DNA of 54,948 nt, taken from positions 1 to 54,948 of the forward strand of contig JAFMDF010000025.1 of NCBI GenBank assembly GCA_017857395.1. The letters are read 5' to 3'. Shown in pieces: positions 1 through 8,617 of this stretch. The notes under the pieces were generated by a model, which made no database searches, had not been told where the DNA came from, and saw only the letters and a program-made list of their open reading frames with translations. The translations under genes and the position numbers were made by a program. Each line of letters opens with the position of its first letter. Position 1 is the first letter of the stretch. The DNA comes from Bacteroidota bacterium. GTDB taxonomy: Bacteria; Bacteroidota; Bacteroidia; Chitinophagales; Saprospiraceae.

Positions 1-66
1 ACAACTTGGAAGATTTTAGTTGATTTGGCTAATTATTTTTTTCTCTTTGCCTAAAGAGGTACAAGG

Positions 67-103
67 TCAAAGGTATAAAGATATACGCACCTTATACCTT
101 TGA
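67..103. terminator. Perfect 12-bp dyad downstream of zwf
   Basis: TCAAAGGTATAA (67-78) is exactly complemented by TTATACCTTTGA (92-103) around a 13-nt loop. It lies just after the zwf stop codon on the minus strand. There is no clear T-tract, so it is either a terminator or an mRNA-stabilising hairpin. Confidence 0.5.
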
Positions 104-111
104 ACTTATCT

Positions 112-1614
112 CTATAATTCTCTATATGTAAACCAGTGATACCCATCTTTAGCAATTAATCGTGCGGCTGTTTGTGGTCCTTCAGAACCCGCATCATAAT
201 TCGGGAAATAATAAGCTGGATTTTTCTCCCAAGCATTTAAAATGGGCATCAATAAATCCCATGCTTCTTCTACTTCATCCGAACGCATAAACAATGTGGC
301 ATCGGCAGTCATTACATCATGTAACAGCGTTTCGTAGGCCTCTGGTTGAGCATCTTCATACGTCTCACTATAATTGAACTTCATTTCTACAGGATTCAAC
401 ATCATATCTAACCCTGGGCGTTTTGCTTGAAAACGCATTTTTATTCCCGTATCTGGACTAATAGCTATTGTTATCCGATTCGGTCGCACCGTACTAGCGG
501 TTTGTTCGGGAAAAACCTGATGTGGTGCATTCTTGAATTGAATAGTAATAATAGAGGTCTTTTTAGGCATCCGCTTACCAGACCGCACATAAAAAGGTAC
601 GCCTGTCCAACGCCAATTATCTATATGAAATTTTACTGCTGCAAAGGTTTCTGTGTCCGTCTTCGGATTCTTCGTCACTTCTTCTCTGTAAGCTTTTGCG
701 GCTTCCCCTTTAGACCAACCTTTACCATACTGGCCTCGCACTGCATAATCAGAAACTTCATTCTCTTTAATCCGGCGAATGGCTTTCAAAACATCTACTT
801 TTCGATTTCGAATTTCATCTGCCTTGAAAGAACCCGGTGGTTCCATTGCGACAAAACACAATAATTGTAAAACATGATTTTGTACCATATCTCGTAATGC
901 GCCCGATTTGTCATAATAACCACCTCTATCCCCTACGCCAATACTTTCAGATACAGTTATCTGTACGTGTTCAATATAATTATGATTCCATATAGGTTCA
1001 AATAACAAATTGGCAAATCGGAAGACTAGTATATTTTGTACGGCATCTTTTCCTAAGTAATGGTCAATTCTATAAATTTGGCTTTCCTCAAAATAAGTCG
1101 TCAATAATTTATTGAGCGATTTAGCACTTTCTAAATTATGCCCAAATGGTTTTTCTATCACCAATCGAGTACATTCTGGGTCCATACAAATCCCCGATTT
1201 TCCTAAATTCGTGACGACATCATCCATTAAATTTGGTGCAATAGATAAATTAAAAATAACATTAGGAGGAACGCCCCATGCTTTTTCTACTTTATCAATT
1301 TCCTTCCCTAGTTTTTGATAACTCTTTTCATCAAAAATATCACTCACTTGATAATGTACCGATTTAGAAAAAGTATCCCATTTTTCTATTGTTCCTTTCT
1401 GGCGAGAAAAGTCTTTTACACCGCCGTATACTTTATCTCGATATTCTTTGTCCGTAAATTTTGAACGCCCCAACCCAATAATAGAAAATTTTTCGGGCAT
1501 GTAGTCATCCAAGAATAAATTATATAAAGCAGGAATCAATTTTCGATTCGCTAAATCTCCGCTTCCACCAAAAATAAAGATAATGGTAGGTTCTGGTTTG
1601 ATGATGTTATTCAT
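112..1614 (-). CDS. zwf: Glucose-6-phosphate 1-dehydrogenase
   Basis: Oxidises glucose 6-phosphate to 6-phosphogluconolactone with NAD(P)+, the entry step of the oxidative pentose phosphate pathway; cytosolic. At 500 aa it has the usual family length. The N-terminal nucleotide-binding motif GGSGDLANRKL lies at about residues 16-26. The substrate-binding and catalytic motif RIDHYLGKD contains His185. The more common form ends in E, so D here is a mild variant. Downstream of gnd on the same strand with a 221-bp gap, so the two genes probably act together and may be co-transcribed. The lactonase gene (pgl) usually found with them is not in the window and may lie beyond base 1. The ATG at 1614 gives a complete N-terminus. 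Identification is secure. Confidence 0.97.
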   Translation of the reverse strand: MNNIIKPEPTIIFIFGGSGDLANRKLIPALYNLFLDDYMPEKFSIIGLGRSKFTDKEYRDKVYGGVKDFSRQKGTIEKWDTFSKSVHYQVSDIFDEKSYQKLGKEIDKVEKAWGVPPNVIFNLSIAPNLMDDVVTNLGKSGICMDPECTRLVIEKPFGHNLESAKSLNKLLTTYFEESQIYRIDHYLGKDAVQNILVFRFANLLFEPIWNHNYIEHVQITVSESIGVGDRGGYYDKSGALRDMVQNHVLQLLCFVAMEPPGSFKADEIRNRKVDVLKAIRRIKENEVSDYAVRGQYGKGWSKGEAAKAYREEVTKNPKTDTETFAAVKFHIDNWRWTGVPFYVRSGKRMPKKTSIITIQFKNAPHQVFPEQTASTVRPNRITIAISPDTGIKMRFQAKRPGLDMMLNPVEMKFNYSETYEDAQPEAYETLLHDVMTADATLFMRSDEVEEAWDLLMPILNAWEKNPAYYFPNYDAGSEGPQTAARLIAKDGYHWFTYREL

Positions 1615-1835
1615 ATTACAAGATGACAGGATTTTTTAATAAGATTAACAGGATTTCTTTACAATAAGATTTCTTGAAAGATACACTAAGGCCTGATTAT
1701 AAAAATCTTGGAGTGTATTTCAAGCATCCAAGCGTTTTTAGAAACTAACCTATCACTTCAAGTATGGTCAAATACACATTAGTGGTTTCCCTCACTTTTA
1801 AATTTTAGATTTGTAATTTTAAATTGCTAAAACGC

Positions 1836-3236
1836 TTACCATTCGTAATGGAATGTCCCTTCTTGATCTAAGCGTTCATAGGTGTGCGAACCAAAATGAT
1901 CTCTTTGTGCTTGCACTAAATTCATAGGTAGTCTAGCACTTCTATAACTATCATAGTAAGACAAACAAGCCATTAGACAGGGAACAGGAATACCTACTTT
2001 AATCGCTTCTGTAATCACCGTTCTAGTATCTTTTTGCGTTTTATTTACCTTTTTAGCAATCTGTTCATCCATTAATAAATTGGCTAAATCACCTTGCTTT
2101 TTATAAGCTCTTCTAAAATCTTCCAATAATTTTGCTCGAACAATACAGCCGCCTCTCCAAATTCTTGCTACCCCTTCTAAATCTAAATTAAAGTTATATT
2201 CATCAGAACCATCCTTCAACATTGCCATACCTTGGGCATAAGAAACGATGAAAGAAAATAACGTCGCATTCTTTAATCTTCTGACAAAAGTCTTTTGGTC
2301 TTTTTTAATCAATCCTGCTGGCCCATTTAACACCTCCGCTGCTGCGACTCTTTCTGTTTTAAACGCAGAAACAACTCTTGCAATCACCGCTAAATCTATT
2401 GTTGGTACGGCTGCCCCTAAATCAAGTGCCTCTTGAGAAGTCCATTTTCCTGTTCCTTTTTGCTTCCCTTTATCCATGATCATATCAATCAAATCTCCAT
2501 CGCTTAAATTATCTTTAGCTTTGAAAATTTCTGCCGTTATTTCTACTAGAAATGACCGTAATTCTTTACTGTTCCAGTCTTCAAATGCGGCTTGAATCGC
2601 TGCATTATCCATTCCTAATCCTCTGCGCATGACATCATAAGCTTCTGCCAACAGTTGCATTAAGCCATATTCAATGCCATTATGCACCATTTTTACAAAA
2701 TGGCCTACTCCTCCTTCTCCTAAATAAGTCACACAAGCTTGTTTGCCTACTTTGGCAGCAACGGCTTCCATAATTGGCTTGACCTTATTATAAGCTGTTT
2801 TATTACCGCCTGGCATCATACTTGGTCCCCGTCTTGCCCCTTCTGCTCCACCTGATACACCTATTCCTAAAAAATGAATACCCTTTGGGCTTAATTCTTT
2901 TTGCCGACGCATGGTATCTTTAAAATAAGAATTACCTCCATCCATGATAATATCGCCTTTTTCTAAATGCGGCAATAAATCAGCAATCACATAATCTACT
3001 ATTTTCCCAGCAGGCACCAATAAAAAAACTCGACGTGGTTTTTCTAAGGCCCCAACAAATTCTTCTATTGTCTTCGCCCCATATATATCCCCTTCTGCAT
3101 CTTTCAAAGAATCTACCTTACTCGTATCTTTATCATATCCCGCTACTTCAAAGCCATTATCCACCATGTTCATCAAAAGATTTTTACCCATTGTTCCCAG
3201 TCCCACTAAGCCTAAATCATATTTGTTCGTACTCAT
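1836..3236 (-). CDS. gnd: 6-phosphogluconate dehydrogenase, decarboxylating
   Basis: Converts 6-phosphogluconate to ribulose 5-phosphate and CO2 with reduction of NADP+, the third step of the oxidative pentose phosphate pathway; cytosolic dimer. The 466 aa match the usual 465-480. Visible motifs are the N-terminal dinucleotide fold GLGTMGKNLLMNM, then DGGNSYFKDT, then the family signature GIGVSGGAEGARRGPSMMPG, then the catalytic segment HFVKMVHNGIEYG with Lys182. The C-terminal helical domain is complete and ends in HYEW. First gene of a likely gnd-zwf unit; the upstream 363 bp would carry its promoter, divergent from the CotH-like gene. No anomalies. Confidence 0.97.
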   Translation of the reverse strand: MSTNKYDLGLVGLGTMGKNLLMNMVDNGFEVAGYDKDTSKVDSLKDAEGDIYGAKTIEEFVGALEKPRRVFLLVPAGKIVDYVIADLLPHLEKGDIIMDGGNSYFKDTMRRQKELSPKGIHFLGIGVSGGAEGARRGPSMMPGGNKTAYNKVKPIMEAVAAKVGKQACVTYLGEGGVGHFVKMVHNGIEYGLMQLLAEAYDVMRRGLGMDNAAIQAAFEDWNSKELRSFLVEITAEIFKAKDNLSDGDLIDMIMDKGKQKGTGKWTSQEALDLGAAVPTIDLAVIARVVSAFKTERVAAAEVLNGPAGLIKKDQKTFVRRLKNATLFSFIVSYAQGMAMLKDGSDEYNFNLDLEGVARIWRGGCIVRAKLLEDFRRAYKKQGDLANLLMDEQIAKKVNKTQKDTRTVITEAIKVGIPVPCLMACLSYYDSYRSARLPMNLVQAQRDHFGSHTYERLDQEGTFHYEW

Positions 3237-3599
3237 AAATTAGTTTAAGGTTATTAAAAAACATTGAAGCTTTGTGAATAGTAATTTCAATTGCTCCTGC
3301 TTCAATAATATTAGTTATTTTGAACTGCCTAAATTCTTATCTGGCAAAGAAATGATATTTTGTGGAAACTACCTATACTTTAAGCGACTTGGCGTCTAAT
3401 TGTTCCAGAAAAACGCATCTATTTTTTAGTTAAAATTTCTATTGACAGACAGTTGATGTAAATATTTATGTATGATTTTAGCCACTATCTTTAGTTTTCT
3501 TTGTCTTTTTTAAGAAATTAGCTATATCTTATTTGCTTTGTCAATAGACTTATTAAACCATTTTTCGTTTATTATGTACAAAAATCAAAATCAAAACTT
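3237..3599. other. Intergenic divergent promoter region
   Basis: 363 bp, very AT-rich, between divergently transcribed gnd and the CotH-like gene. I see no open frame with coding character and no strong dyad. It presumably holds both promoters, but no convincing -33/-7 pair could be fixed by eye. Confidence 0.5.
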
Positions 3600-4691
3600 A
3601 TGATGTACCCCAATTTTAAAACAAAACCTGCTTCACTTATCATTGCTTTGTTCCTTGCTGTCTTTTTCTTATTGAGCAGCACTAAGGTCATGCTTGCCCA
3701 AGAAACGACCGTTATTGAAGTTGGGCCTACCCTTTTTAAAAATTTTCAAAGAAATGATATTTTAAAAATGACTTTAACAACTGCGACCAAACAGTTAGTC
3801 AACAAAAAATTTAAGGAAGAATGGCAACCGATTAAATTAAGTTTTCAAGATTCAGCAGGAACGGATATGGAGTGGGAAGCAAAAGTCAGAACAAGAGGAA
3901 ATATTCGTAAACAAGTTTGTTATTATCCACCTTTAAAATTAAAATTAAAGAAAAAATGGTTGGTTGAAAATGGTCTCGATTCTAGTTTTAATGATTTAAA
4001 ATTAGTGGTTGGTTGTAAGAAAGGAGATTTTTATGGCAAACTGGTCTTAAAAGAATACTTAGTCTATAAACTATATGAGGAATTAACAGGCATCAGTTTT
4101 AGAACCCAATTGGCAGAAATTGATTTTATAGATACCGAAAACAAATGGAAACCGTTTACAACTTATGCCTTTCTAATAGAAAATGAAGATGAGATGGCAA
4201 CTCGGTTAAATGCCAAATGTGCCAAACCTAAAAGACTCCGTTCCAAATATTTGTATGCCGACCAATTGGACAAAATGACTTTATTTGAATACATGATTGG
4301 CAATACGGATTGGTCAGCTATTGGTAGTCATAATGTTCGAATAATAAAATGTAAAGATTATTCACTTCCTCTGCCTATTGCTTATGATTTCGATTACGCA
4401 GGTTTAGTCGATGCGCCTTATGCTGTTCACGGAAAAGGCATTGACTTAGAACATGTTACCCAAAGATTGTATTTAGGAATGTGCAGAGAGAAAGGTACCT
4501 TAGAAAAACAAATTCCTTTATTTCAAGAAAAAAAGGCTGCTTTCTATAAAATTATCGAAGACTTTCCTCATCTAGCAGCTAAAGACAAAAAAACTATGAT
4601 TAATTATCTTGATGAATTTTATGATATTTTAAATAGTCCTAAGGCTTTTAGACGAAATATTGCAGAGTTATGTCGAGCAGAAGGGCGGTAA
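3600..4691 (+). CDS. Exported CotH-kinase-like protein
   Basis: 363 aa. Residues about 12-34 form a hydrophobic signal segment ending near LAQ, so the mature protein is exported. The body resembles the CotH spore-coat kinase-like fold. An RTRGN motif near residue 101 corresponds to the RGNSS-type motif. It is followed by a basic PPLKLKLKKKW segment, a central block about being able to extend a chain (FYGKLVLKEYLVYKLYEEL), and near residue 260 a GNTDWSA...HN segment and a PIAYDFDYAG segment like the DfD motif of CotH proteins. In this family the Asp residues bind metal/nucleotide. The substrate here is unknown. Monocistronic: divergent from gnd and convergent with the barrel gene, separated from it by a large dyad. 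The family assignment rests on motif resemblance only. Confidence 0.6.
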   Translation: MMYPNFKTKPASLIIALFLAVFFLLSSTKVMLAQETTVIEVGPTLFKNFQRNDILKMTLTTATKQLVNKKFKEEWQPIKLSFQDSAGTDMEWEAKVRTRGNIRKQVCYYPPLKLKLKKKWLVENGLDSSFNDLKLVVGCKKGDFYGKLVLKEYLVYKLYEELTGISFRTQLAEIDFIDTENKWKPFTTYAFLIENEDEMATRLNAKCAKPKRLRSKYLYADQLDKMTLFEYMIGNTDWSAIGSHNVRIIKCKDYSLPLPIAYDFDYAGLVDAPYAVHGKGIDLEHVTQRLYLGMCREKGTLEKQIPLFQEKKAAFYKIIEDFPHLAAKDKKTMINYLDEFYDILNSPKAFRRNIAELCRAEGR

Positions 4692-4697
4692 GATAAA

Positions 4698-4776
4698 GAT
4701 GTCAGAAGCCAGAAATTATTCAGTTAAATTACTGATTTTCATATTTTTACACTTATTAAATCTGACTTCTGACATC
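4698..4776. terminator. Long inverted repeat between convergent genes
   Basis: Arms 4698-4713 (GATGTCAGAAGCCAGA) and 4761-4776 (TCTGACTTCTGACATC) pair at 15 of 16 positions around a 47-nt AT-rich loop. The repeat sits between the stop codons of two convergent genes, the expected place for a bidirectional terminator. The loop is long, so it could also be a dispersed palindromic repeat. Confidence 0.6.
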
Positions 4777-4785
4777 TCCTATATT

Positions 4786-5625
4786 CTAAAAATCTAAAAT
4801 AGAAATCCCTACATTAAAAGGCGTCAATTGCGGTCCTTGTTCGTCCTTAAATAAATCGGTCAAGGCTAATTGTCCGTATAAGGCAAATGGACCAAAACCA
4901 ATTCTTCCAACCACTCCATAGCGAAACTTATTTAAATTAAAATCATCTTTAACCTTTATTTTATTGCCATTATCATCCTTTAATTTTTGCTTAGCACCCA
5001 ATAAAACACCACCATAAACACCACCACTTAGATAAAAAGACCGTCGCTTACCTGGAGAAATAGTCAACATTAATGGCACTTCTAAAAAAGTCGTCTTCAA
5101 TTTATTCTTTTTATATTTAGTTCCATCATCTTCAATGCTAAACGGGATGGTATCTTCCAGAATCCTAAAATCATTAGAAAATTTATACTGTTGCCAAGAA
5201 ACAGTTAGTCCATATTCTAAACCAACATGATTTTTAATAATTGGCAACCGATGTCTAATTACATGCAAGTTTAAATTTAAAGAACCGCCATACGTTTGGT
5301 CAAAATTATCTAATTCAGCAGGTAAATTAAGCGACCCATCATGAAAATAAGTACTAAAACCTATATCAATTAAACCTACTCGAAAATCATCATCCCAATT
5401 ATTGTCCCAATCATTATCCCAATTTCCTCCAAAGTGGATGCCCCAATTATGATAACGTGTCTCCTTTTTTTTCCATCTTCGCTCAAAGTCTTCATCTTTG
5501 GTTATGCTTGTATCGGTGTCTGTTTGAGTCTCCTTGTTATTGTCTTGCGCCATTAATTGGCTACCAAAACAAACCATAAATAATAAAAAGAAAAATTTAA
5601 TAAAATCTGATTTTTGTAAAGTCAT
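4786..5625 (-). CDS. Outer-membrane beta-barrel protein (PorT/OMP_b-brl type)
   Basis: 279 aa with a signal peptide (hydrophobic residues about 8-25, cleavage near LMAQ). After an acidic linker comes a short low-complexity run of alternating Trp, Asp and Asn (about residues 68-80). The remainder shows alternating amphipathic strands typical of Bacteroidota outer-membrane beta-barrel domains: GLEYGLTVSWQQYKF, LKTTFLEVPLMLTISPG, FYLSGGVYGGVLLGAKQKL, and a terminal strand ending in F. It is the last gene after an ECF sigma factor and a membrane anti-sigma-like gene on the same strand, so it is a plausible output or sensor partner of that pair. Exact function unknown. Confidence 0.7.
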   Translation of the reverse strand: MTLQKSDFIKFFFLLFMVCFGSQLMAQDNNKETQTDTDTSITKDEDFERRWKKKETRYHNWGIHFGGNWDNDWDNNWDDDFRVGLIDIGFSTYFHDGSLNLPAELDNFDQTYGGSLNLNLHVIRHRLPIIKNHVGLEYGLTVSWQQYKFSNDFRILEDTIPFSIEDDGTKYKKNKLKTTFLEVPLMLTISPGKRRSFYLSGGVYGGVLLGAKQKLKDDNGNKIKVKDDFNLNKFRYGVVGRIGFGPFALYGQLALTDLFKDEQGPQLTPFNVGISILDF

Positions 5626-5728
5626 GTCGGTTGATTTTTTTAAGTCGAGGTAATAAATTATTCCTTCAATTTATCGCAACGATAATTGAAAATTATTTTT
5701 TAAAATTGATAATTGAAAATTAATGTAT

Positions 5729-6637
5729 TTACTGACCTGTTGATTCTTCTCGATAATAAGAAGGAATCAAGGCTTCTCTTAAATTGTTTACAGGAAACTT
5801 TCCTAAGAAATCTTTGAACGTTCGTTTTCTTTTTAATTGTTGGGCTAATTTTGCTTTGTCCAATGGTAATTCAGCTGCTAATATATTAGTTAAGTCATTC
5901 GAATGATTGGTAGTACTACTAACTTTTGTTCGCATTAAATTCGTGGATGCTAAGGAAGTTAAGGCGATTGCCATGATTTCTTCCACTTGCTTTAATTCCT
6001 TTTGCTTATTATCCAAAGGTACTGGGTTTGTCGCCAAAACAGGAATTTTTTCAGTCGGGTGATTGCTTATTTCATTGACCGCAATTATCGTTTTCTCTTC
6101 TATTACTAATGGCTTTTCAACAGTTTTAGCAATTATCTGAGTCCTATTCTTTTGACTGGTAATAGATTGCTGTTTTACGACTTCAGTAGTCGCAACAACT
6201 TGTTCGTTTGTTGTTTCTTTATTGATTTTTTCTATTTTATCTCCTTCCTTTATTGCCCCTAAAGATTCAATATTGCCATTGCCATTAAAATTCCCATTCT
6301 CCACCACAACCTGCCCTTCCCCATTATTTGTGCCTGCTTGATACCCCATAAAATAGGTCATCAATAATAAAGCAAAACTAGCAGCCATCATTAATGGTCG
6401 AATCCATCTTTTTTGCAACCAAACAATTCGCTCTGGCTTTAATAAGGCTTCCTTCTCCTCATATACGATGGATGTATTTGCTTCTAAAGTCACGAACTCC
6501 ATCATACCTGACAATTCGGATTCAATTGCTGGATGCGTTTTTAGAAAAAACTCCATTTCTTCTACCATCTCTGGTGAAAGATTCCCCTCTAAATAGTCGA
6601 GGGCAAAAGCTTCGTAATTAAATTTATTGATCGTCAT
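5729..6637 (-). CDS. Membrane anti-sigma-factor-like protein
   Basis: 302 aa. The cytosolic N-terminus starts with INKFNYEAFALDYLEGNLSP, the type of short helical segment that begins many Bacteroidota anti-sigma proteins. One transmembrane helix at about residues 82-98 (MMAASFALLLMTYFMGYQAG) follows a basic WLQKRWIRP stretch. The periplasmic part is Gln/Thr/Lys-rich and low in complexity, ending with a conserved-looking basic block (KRKRTFKDFLGKF). There is no FecR domain. It lies 91 bp downstream of the ECF sigma gene and 103 bp upstream of the barrel gene, all on the minus strand. Context and topology support a sigma-sequestering role; sequence homology alone would not. Confidence 0.55.
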   Translation of the reverse strand: MTINKFNYEAFALDYLEGNLSPEMVEEMEFFLKTHPAIESELSGMMEFVTLEANTSIVYEEKEALLKPERIVWLQKRWIRPLMMAASFALLLMTYFMGYQAGTNNGEGQVVVENGNFNGNGNIESLGAIKEGDKIEKINKETTNEQVVATTEVVKQQSITSQKNRTQIIAKTVEKPLVIEEKTIIAVNEISNHPTEKIPVLATNPVPLDNKQKELKQVEEIMAIALTSLASTNLMRTKVSSTTNHSNDLTNILAAELPLDKAKLAQQLKRKRTFKDFLGKFPVNNLREALIPSYYREESTGQ

Positions 6638-6650
6638 TTTTATATGGCTT

Positions 6651-6720
6651 AGGGCGGAGGGCGAAGGGCAGCGGGTATGGAACGCTTTGCGTCCTCAGCC
6701 CTTCTCCCTTTGCCCTCTGC
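6651..6720. repeat. G-rich imperfect inverted repeat
   Basis: AGGGCGGAGGGCGAAGGGCA (from 6651) faces CTCAGCCCTTCTCCCTTTGC followed by CCTCTGC (6694-6720) and pairs imperfectly. It sits between the sigma and anti-sigma genes. The right arm, read on the minus strand, resembles the arm of the repeat at 43677-43765, so the two may belong to one dispersed family. Confidence 0.5.
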
Positions 6721-6728
6721 TATTTATT

Positions 6729-7277
6729 TCAAACTGCTTTATTCAATCGGTTAATTGCTAATTGTAGTTTCTTTCTTCCTCTAAATAAGTAGACTTTTAC
6801 CTGCGAAATAGACAATTCGGATATTCCTGCTATTTCGTCGTAAGTGTAGCCTTCATAATCTCTTAATAAAATTAAAGATTTCTGAATATCACTTAATTCG
6901 GCTAAGCCTTTATCTATCAACTCCTTAGTTTCCATTTGTTGTTGAAAATCTCTTTCTATTCGCTCAGGTGCATTTTCATAATTGCCTACAAATTTCTGCT
7001 TTCGAGTTAAATCTATCATATCATGATAAGCCACCGTATAGGCATAAGATTTAGCTTTTTTGCCTTCTACCTTCTCTCGATTTTTCCAAAGTTTCTCAAA
7101 GGTATTTTGCACAACGTCCGACGCATCTGCTCGATTGGCTATTTGTTTTAGCACAAATCGAAAAATGCCGTCGGCATGTTCTTTTACACATTGATTGTAT
7201 TCTTTAACAGTCACTACGTTGATTTTGAATTTCGGGTGATTTCTTTTGTTTGTTGGCGATTTAAATCGCCTGTCCAT
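6729..7277 (-). CDS. ECF-type RNA polymerase sigma factor
   Basis: About 182 aa. Region 2 is visible around IFRFVLKQIANRADASDVVQ with the downstream NTFEKLWKNRE, and region 4 as LSDIQKSLILLRDYEGYTYD followed by EIAGISELSISQVKVYLFRG. Family members direct core polymerase to envelope-stress or surface-function genes. Start: ATG at 7277 is chosen; GTG at 7283 is in frame. A GTG at 7214 (protein starting VTVKEYNQCVKEHAD) would match the usual N-terminus better, because the first 20 residues from 7277 are Lys/Arg-rich and unlike the family. Followed by an anti-sigma-like gene and a barrel protein: a regulatory triad. Confidence 0.85.
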   Translation of the reverse strand: MDRRFKSPTNKRNHPKFKINVVTVKEYNQCVKEHADGIFRFVLKQIANRADASDVVQNTFEKLWKNREKVEGKKAKSYAYTVAYHDMIDLTRKQKFVGNYENAPERIERDFQQQMETKELIDKGLAELSDIQKSLILLRDYEGYTYDEIAGISELSISQVKVYLFRGRKKLQLAINRLNKAV

Positions 7278-7558
7278 TTTCACAAATTAGCACTATTTTC
7301 AATTTTTCTAAAAATTTCTCTACGGATGTGCTTAATTTATCGGTAGAATTTAAAATCTTTAGGTTTTTAGAAATACTGCACAAAGTCAAAAAATAAATGT
7401 TTAAACTTATGAAATTGACACTTAATTTTCTGTAGTTTACGAATTCATCGTTTATCATTTATATTTCATCATTCTATCAAATATTCCTCCTTTGTAAAAA
7501 TTTCGGTGCTAAGACGGCTGAGGATTGCAAAAAGTTACAGGAGGTAAAAATATTTTTT

Positions 7559-8485
7559 ATGCTGCGCACTATTTTACTACTAATTTTTACGATGATTATC
7601 GTGCCTTTGGTTTCCTTTAATTACTCCGAACCTTTGAGTGCTGAACAATGGGCAATTTTAAAAAATGCAGCCGCTATTGCTTTAGGCGTTGCACTTTTAT
7701 GCTTCATTATCAGCGAATTAACCAAGAACTATAGTCAAACAGACAAGATTTGGAGTACCGCCCCAATCCTATATGTTTGGTATATGACGCATGCTGCGAA
7801 CTATGATGACCGTATGATTTTAATGGCTATTTTAGTTACCATTTGGGGGCTAAGATTAACGTATAATTTTTCTAGAAGAGGTGGCTATCATTGGAAATTT
7901 TGGGAAGGCGAAGAAGATTATCGTTGGGCGATTCTCCGAAAAGAGCAAACTTTTTTACAACCCAATTGGGCTTGGCGACTCTTTAATTTTTTCTTTATCG
8001 CAGGCTATCAAAATGGGTTGATTTTTTTGTTTACCACCCCTATTCTTGCAGCATATACGGGCGAAGATACCATCTTAACTTGGGTAGATTATAGTTTAGC
8101 TTCTTTATTTGTCTTCTTTCTCCTTTATGAAACAGTAGCAGATAATCAACAATGGGATTTTCAAAATAAAAAACACGCTTTAATCAAAGTAGGCGAACCT
8201 TTATTTGATGATTATGCCAAAGGGTTTCTAGCAAGCGGTTTATGGAGTCGTTCTCGGCATCCTAATTATTTTGCGGAACAGGCCATTTGGATTGTCTTTT
8301 ATTTATTTAGTGTCGTTGCAACTGGGGAATGGATTAATTGGTCAATGATTGGTTGTTTGTTGCTCTTGCTTTTGTTTTATAATAGTTCGGAATTTAGTGA
8401 GGATATTTCAGCTAGAAAATATCCATTGTATAAAAAATATCAGGAAGAAGTACCTCGTTTTTTTCCGAAGTTGATTCAATCCTAA
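7559..8485 (+). CDS. DUF1295 (steroid 5-alpha-reductase-like) membrane protein
   Basis: 308 aa integral membrane protein with about seven hydrophobic segments (first at residues 3-20, next at 37-55). It carries the C-terminal signature of the family: GLWSRSRHPNYFAEQAIW near residue 225, the NADPH-binding SRHPNYF type found in steroid reductases and isoprenylcysteine methyltransferases, followed by a YPLYKKYQEEVPRFFP tail. The reaction is unknown for DUF1295 members; reduction of a lipid or steroid-like substrate is a family-based guess. Transcribed alone, convergent with the AraC gene at 8618. Confidence 0.85.
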   Translation: MLRTILLLIFTMIIVPLVSFNYSEPLSAEQWAILKNAAAIALGVALLCFIISELTKNYSQTDKIWSTAPILYVWYMTHAANYDDRMILMAILVTIWGLRLTYNFSRRGGYHWKFWEGEEDYRWAILRKEQTFLQPNWAWRLFNFFFIAGYQNGLIFLFTTPILAAYTGEDTILTWVDYSLASLFVFFLLYETVADNQQWDFQNKKHALIKVGEPLFDDYAKGFLASGLWSRSRHPNYFAEQAIWIVFYLFSVVATGEWINWSMIGCLLLLLLFYNSSEFSEDISARKYPLYKKYQEEVPRFFPKLIQS

Positions 8486-8559
8486 TGAAGTGAATGAAGT
8501 AGGAAATAAATTATTCAACCACTTTTGATAGGTAAAAAATAACTTCAATAACTATAATC

Positions 8560-8607
8560 CGTGGGGAATTAAATACAAAATGTCCAACTTGTTTTTTATC
8601 CATTACT
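8560..8607 (-). repeat. 48-bp element, copy 1, just 3' of an AraC gene
   Basis: Starts CGTGGGGAATTAAAT on the plus strand and is 44/48 identical to the reverse complement of 23180-23227. It begins 10 bp after the stop codon of the minus-strand AraC gene (8618-9505). Copy 2 has the same orientation relative to its own AraC gene. It may be a 3'-UTR element or a small dispersed repeat. Confidence 0.75.
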
Positions 8608-8617
8608 AAATCTAGTT

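Noticed and set aside
427-864. 145-codon open frame antisense to zwf
   Set aside because: Composition and lack of family character mark it as a shadow of zwf on the other strand.
7261-7458. 65-codon minus frame upstream of the first ECF sigma gene
   Set aside because: It overlaps the sigma start, has no family resemblance and lies in AT-rich promoter DNA.
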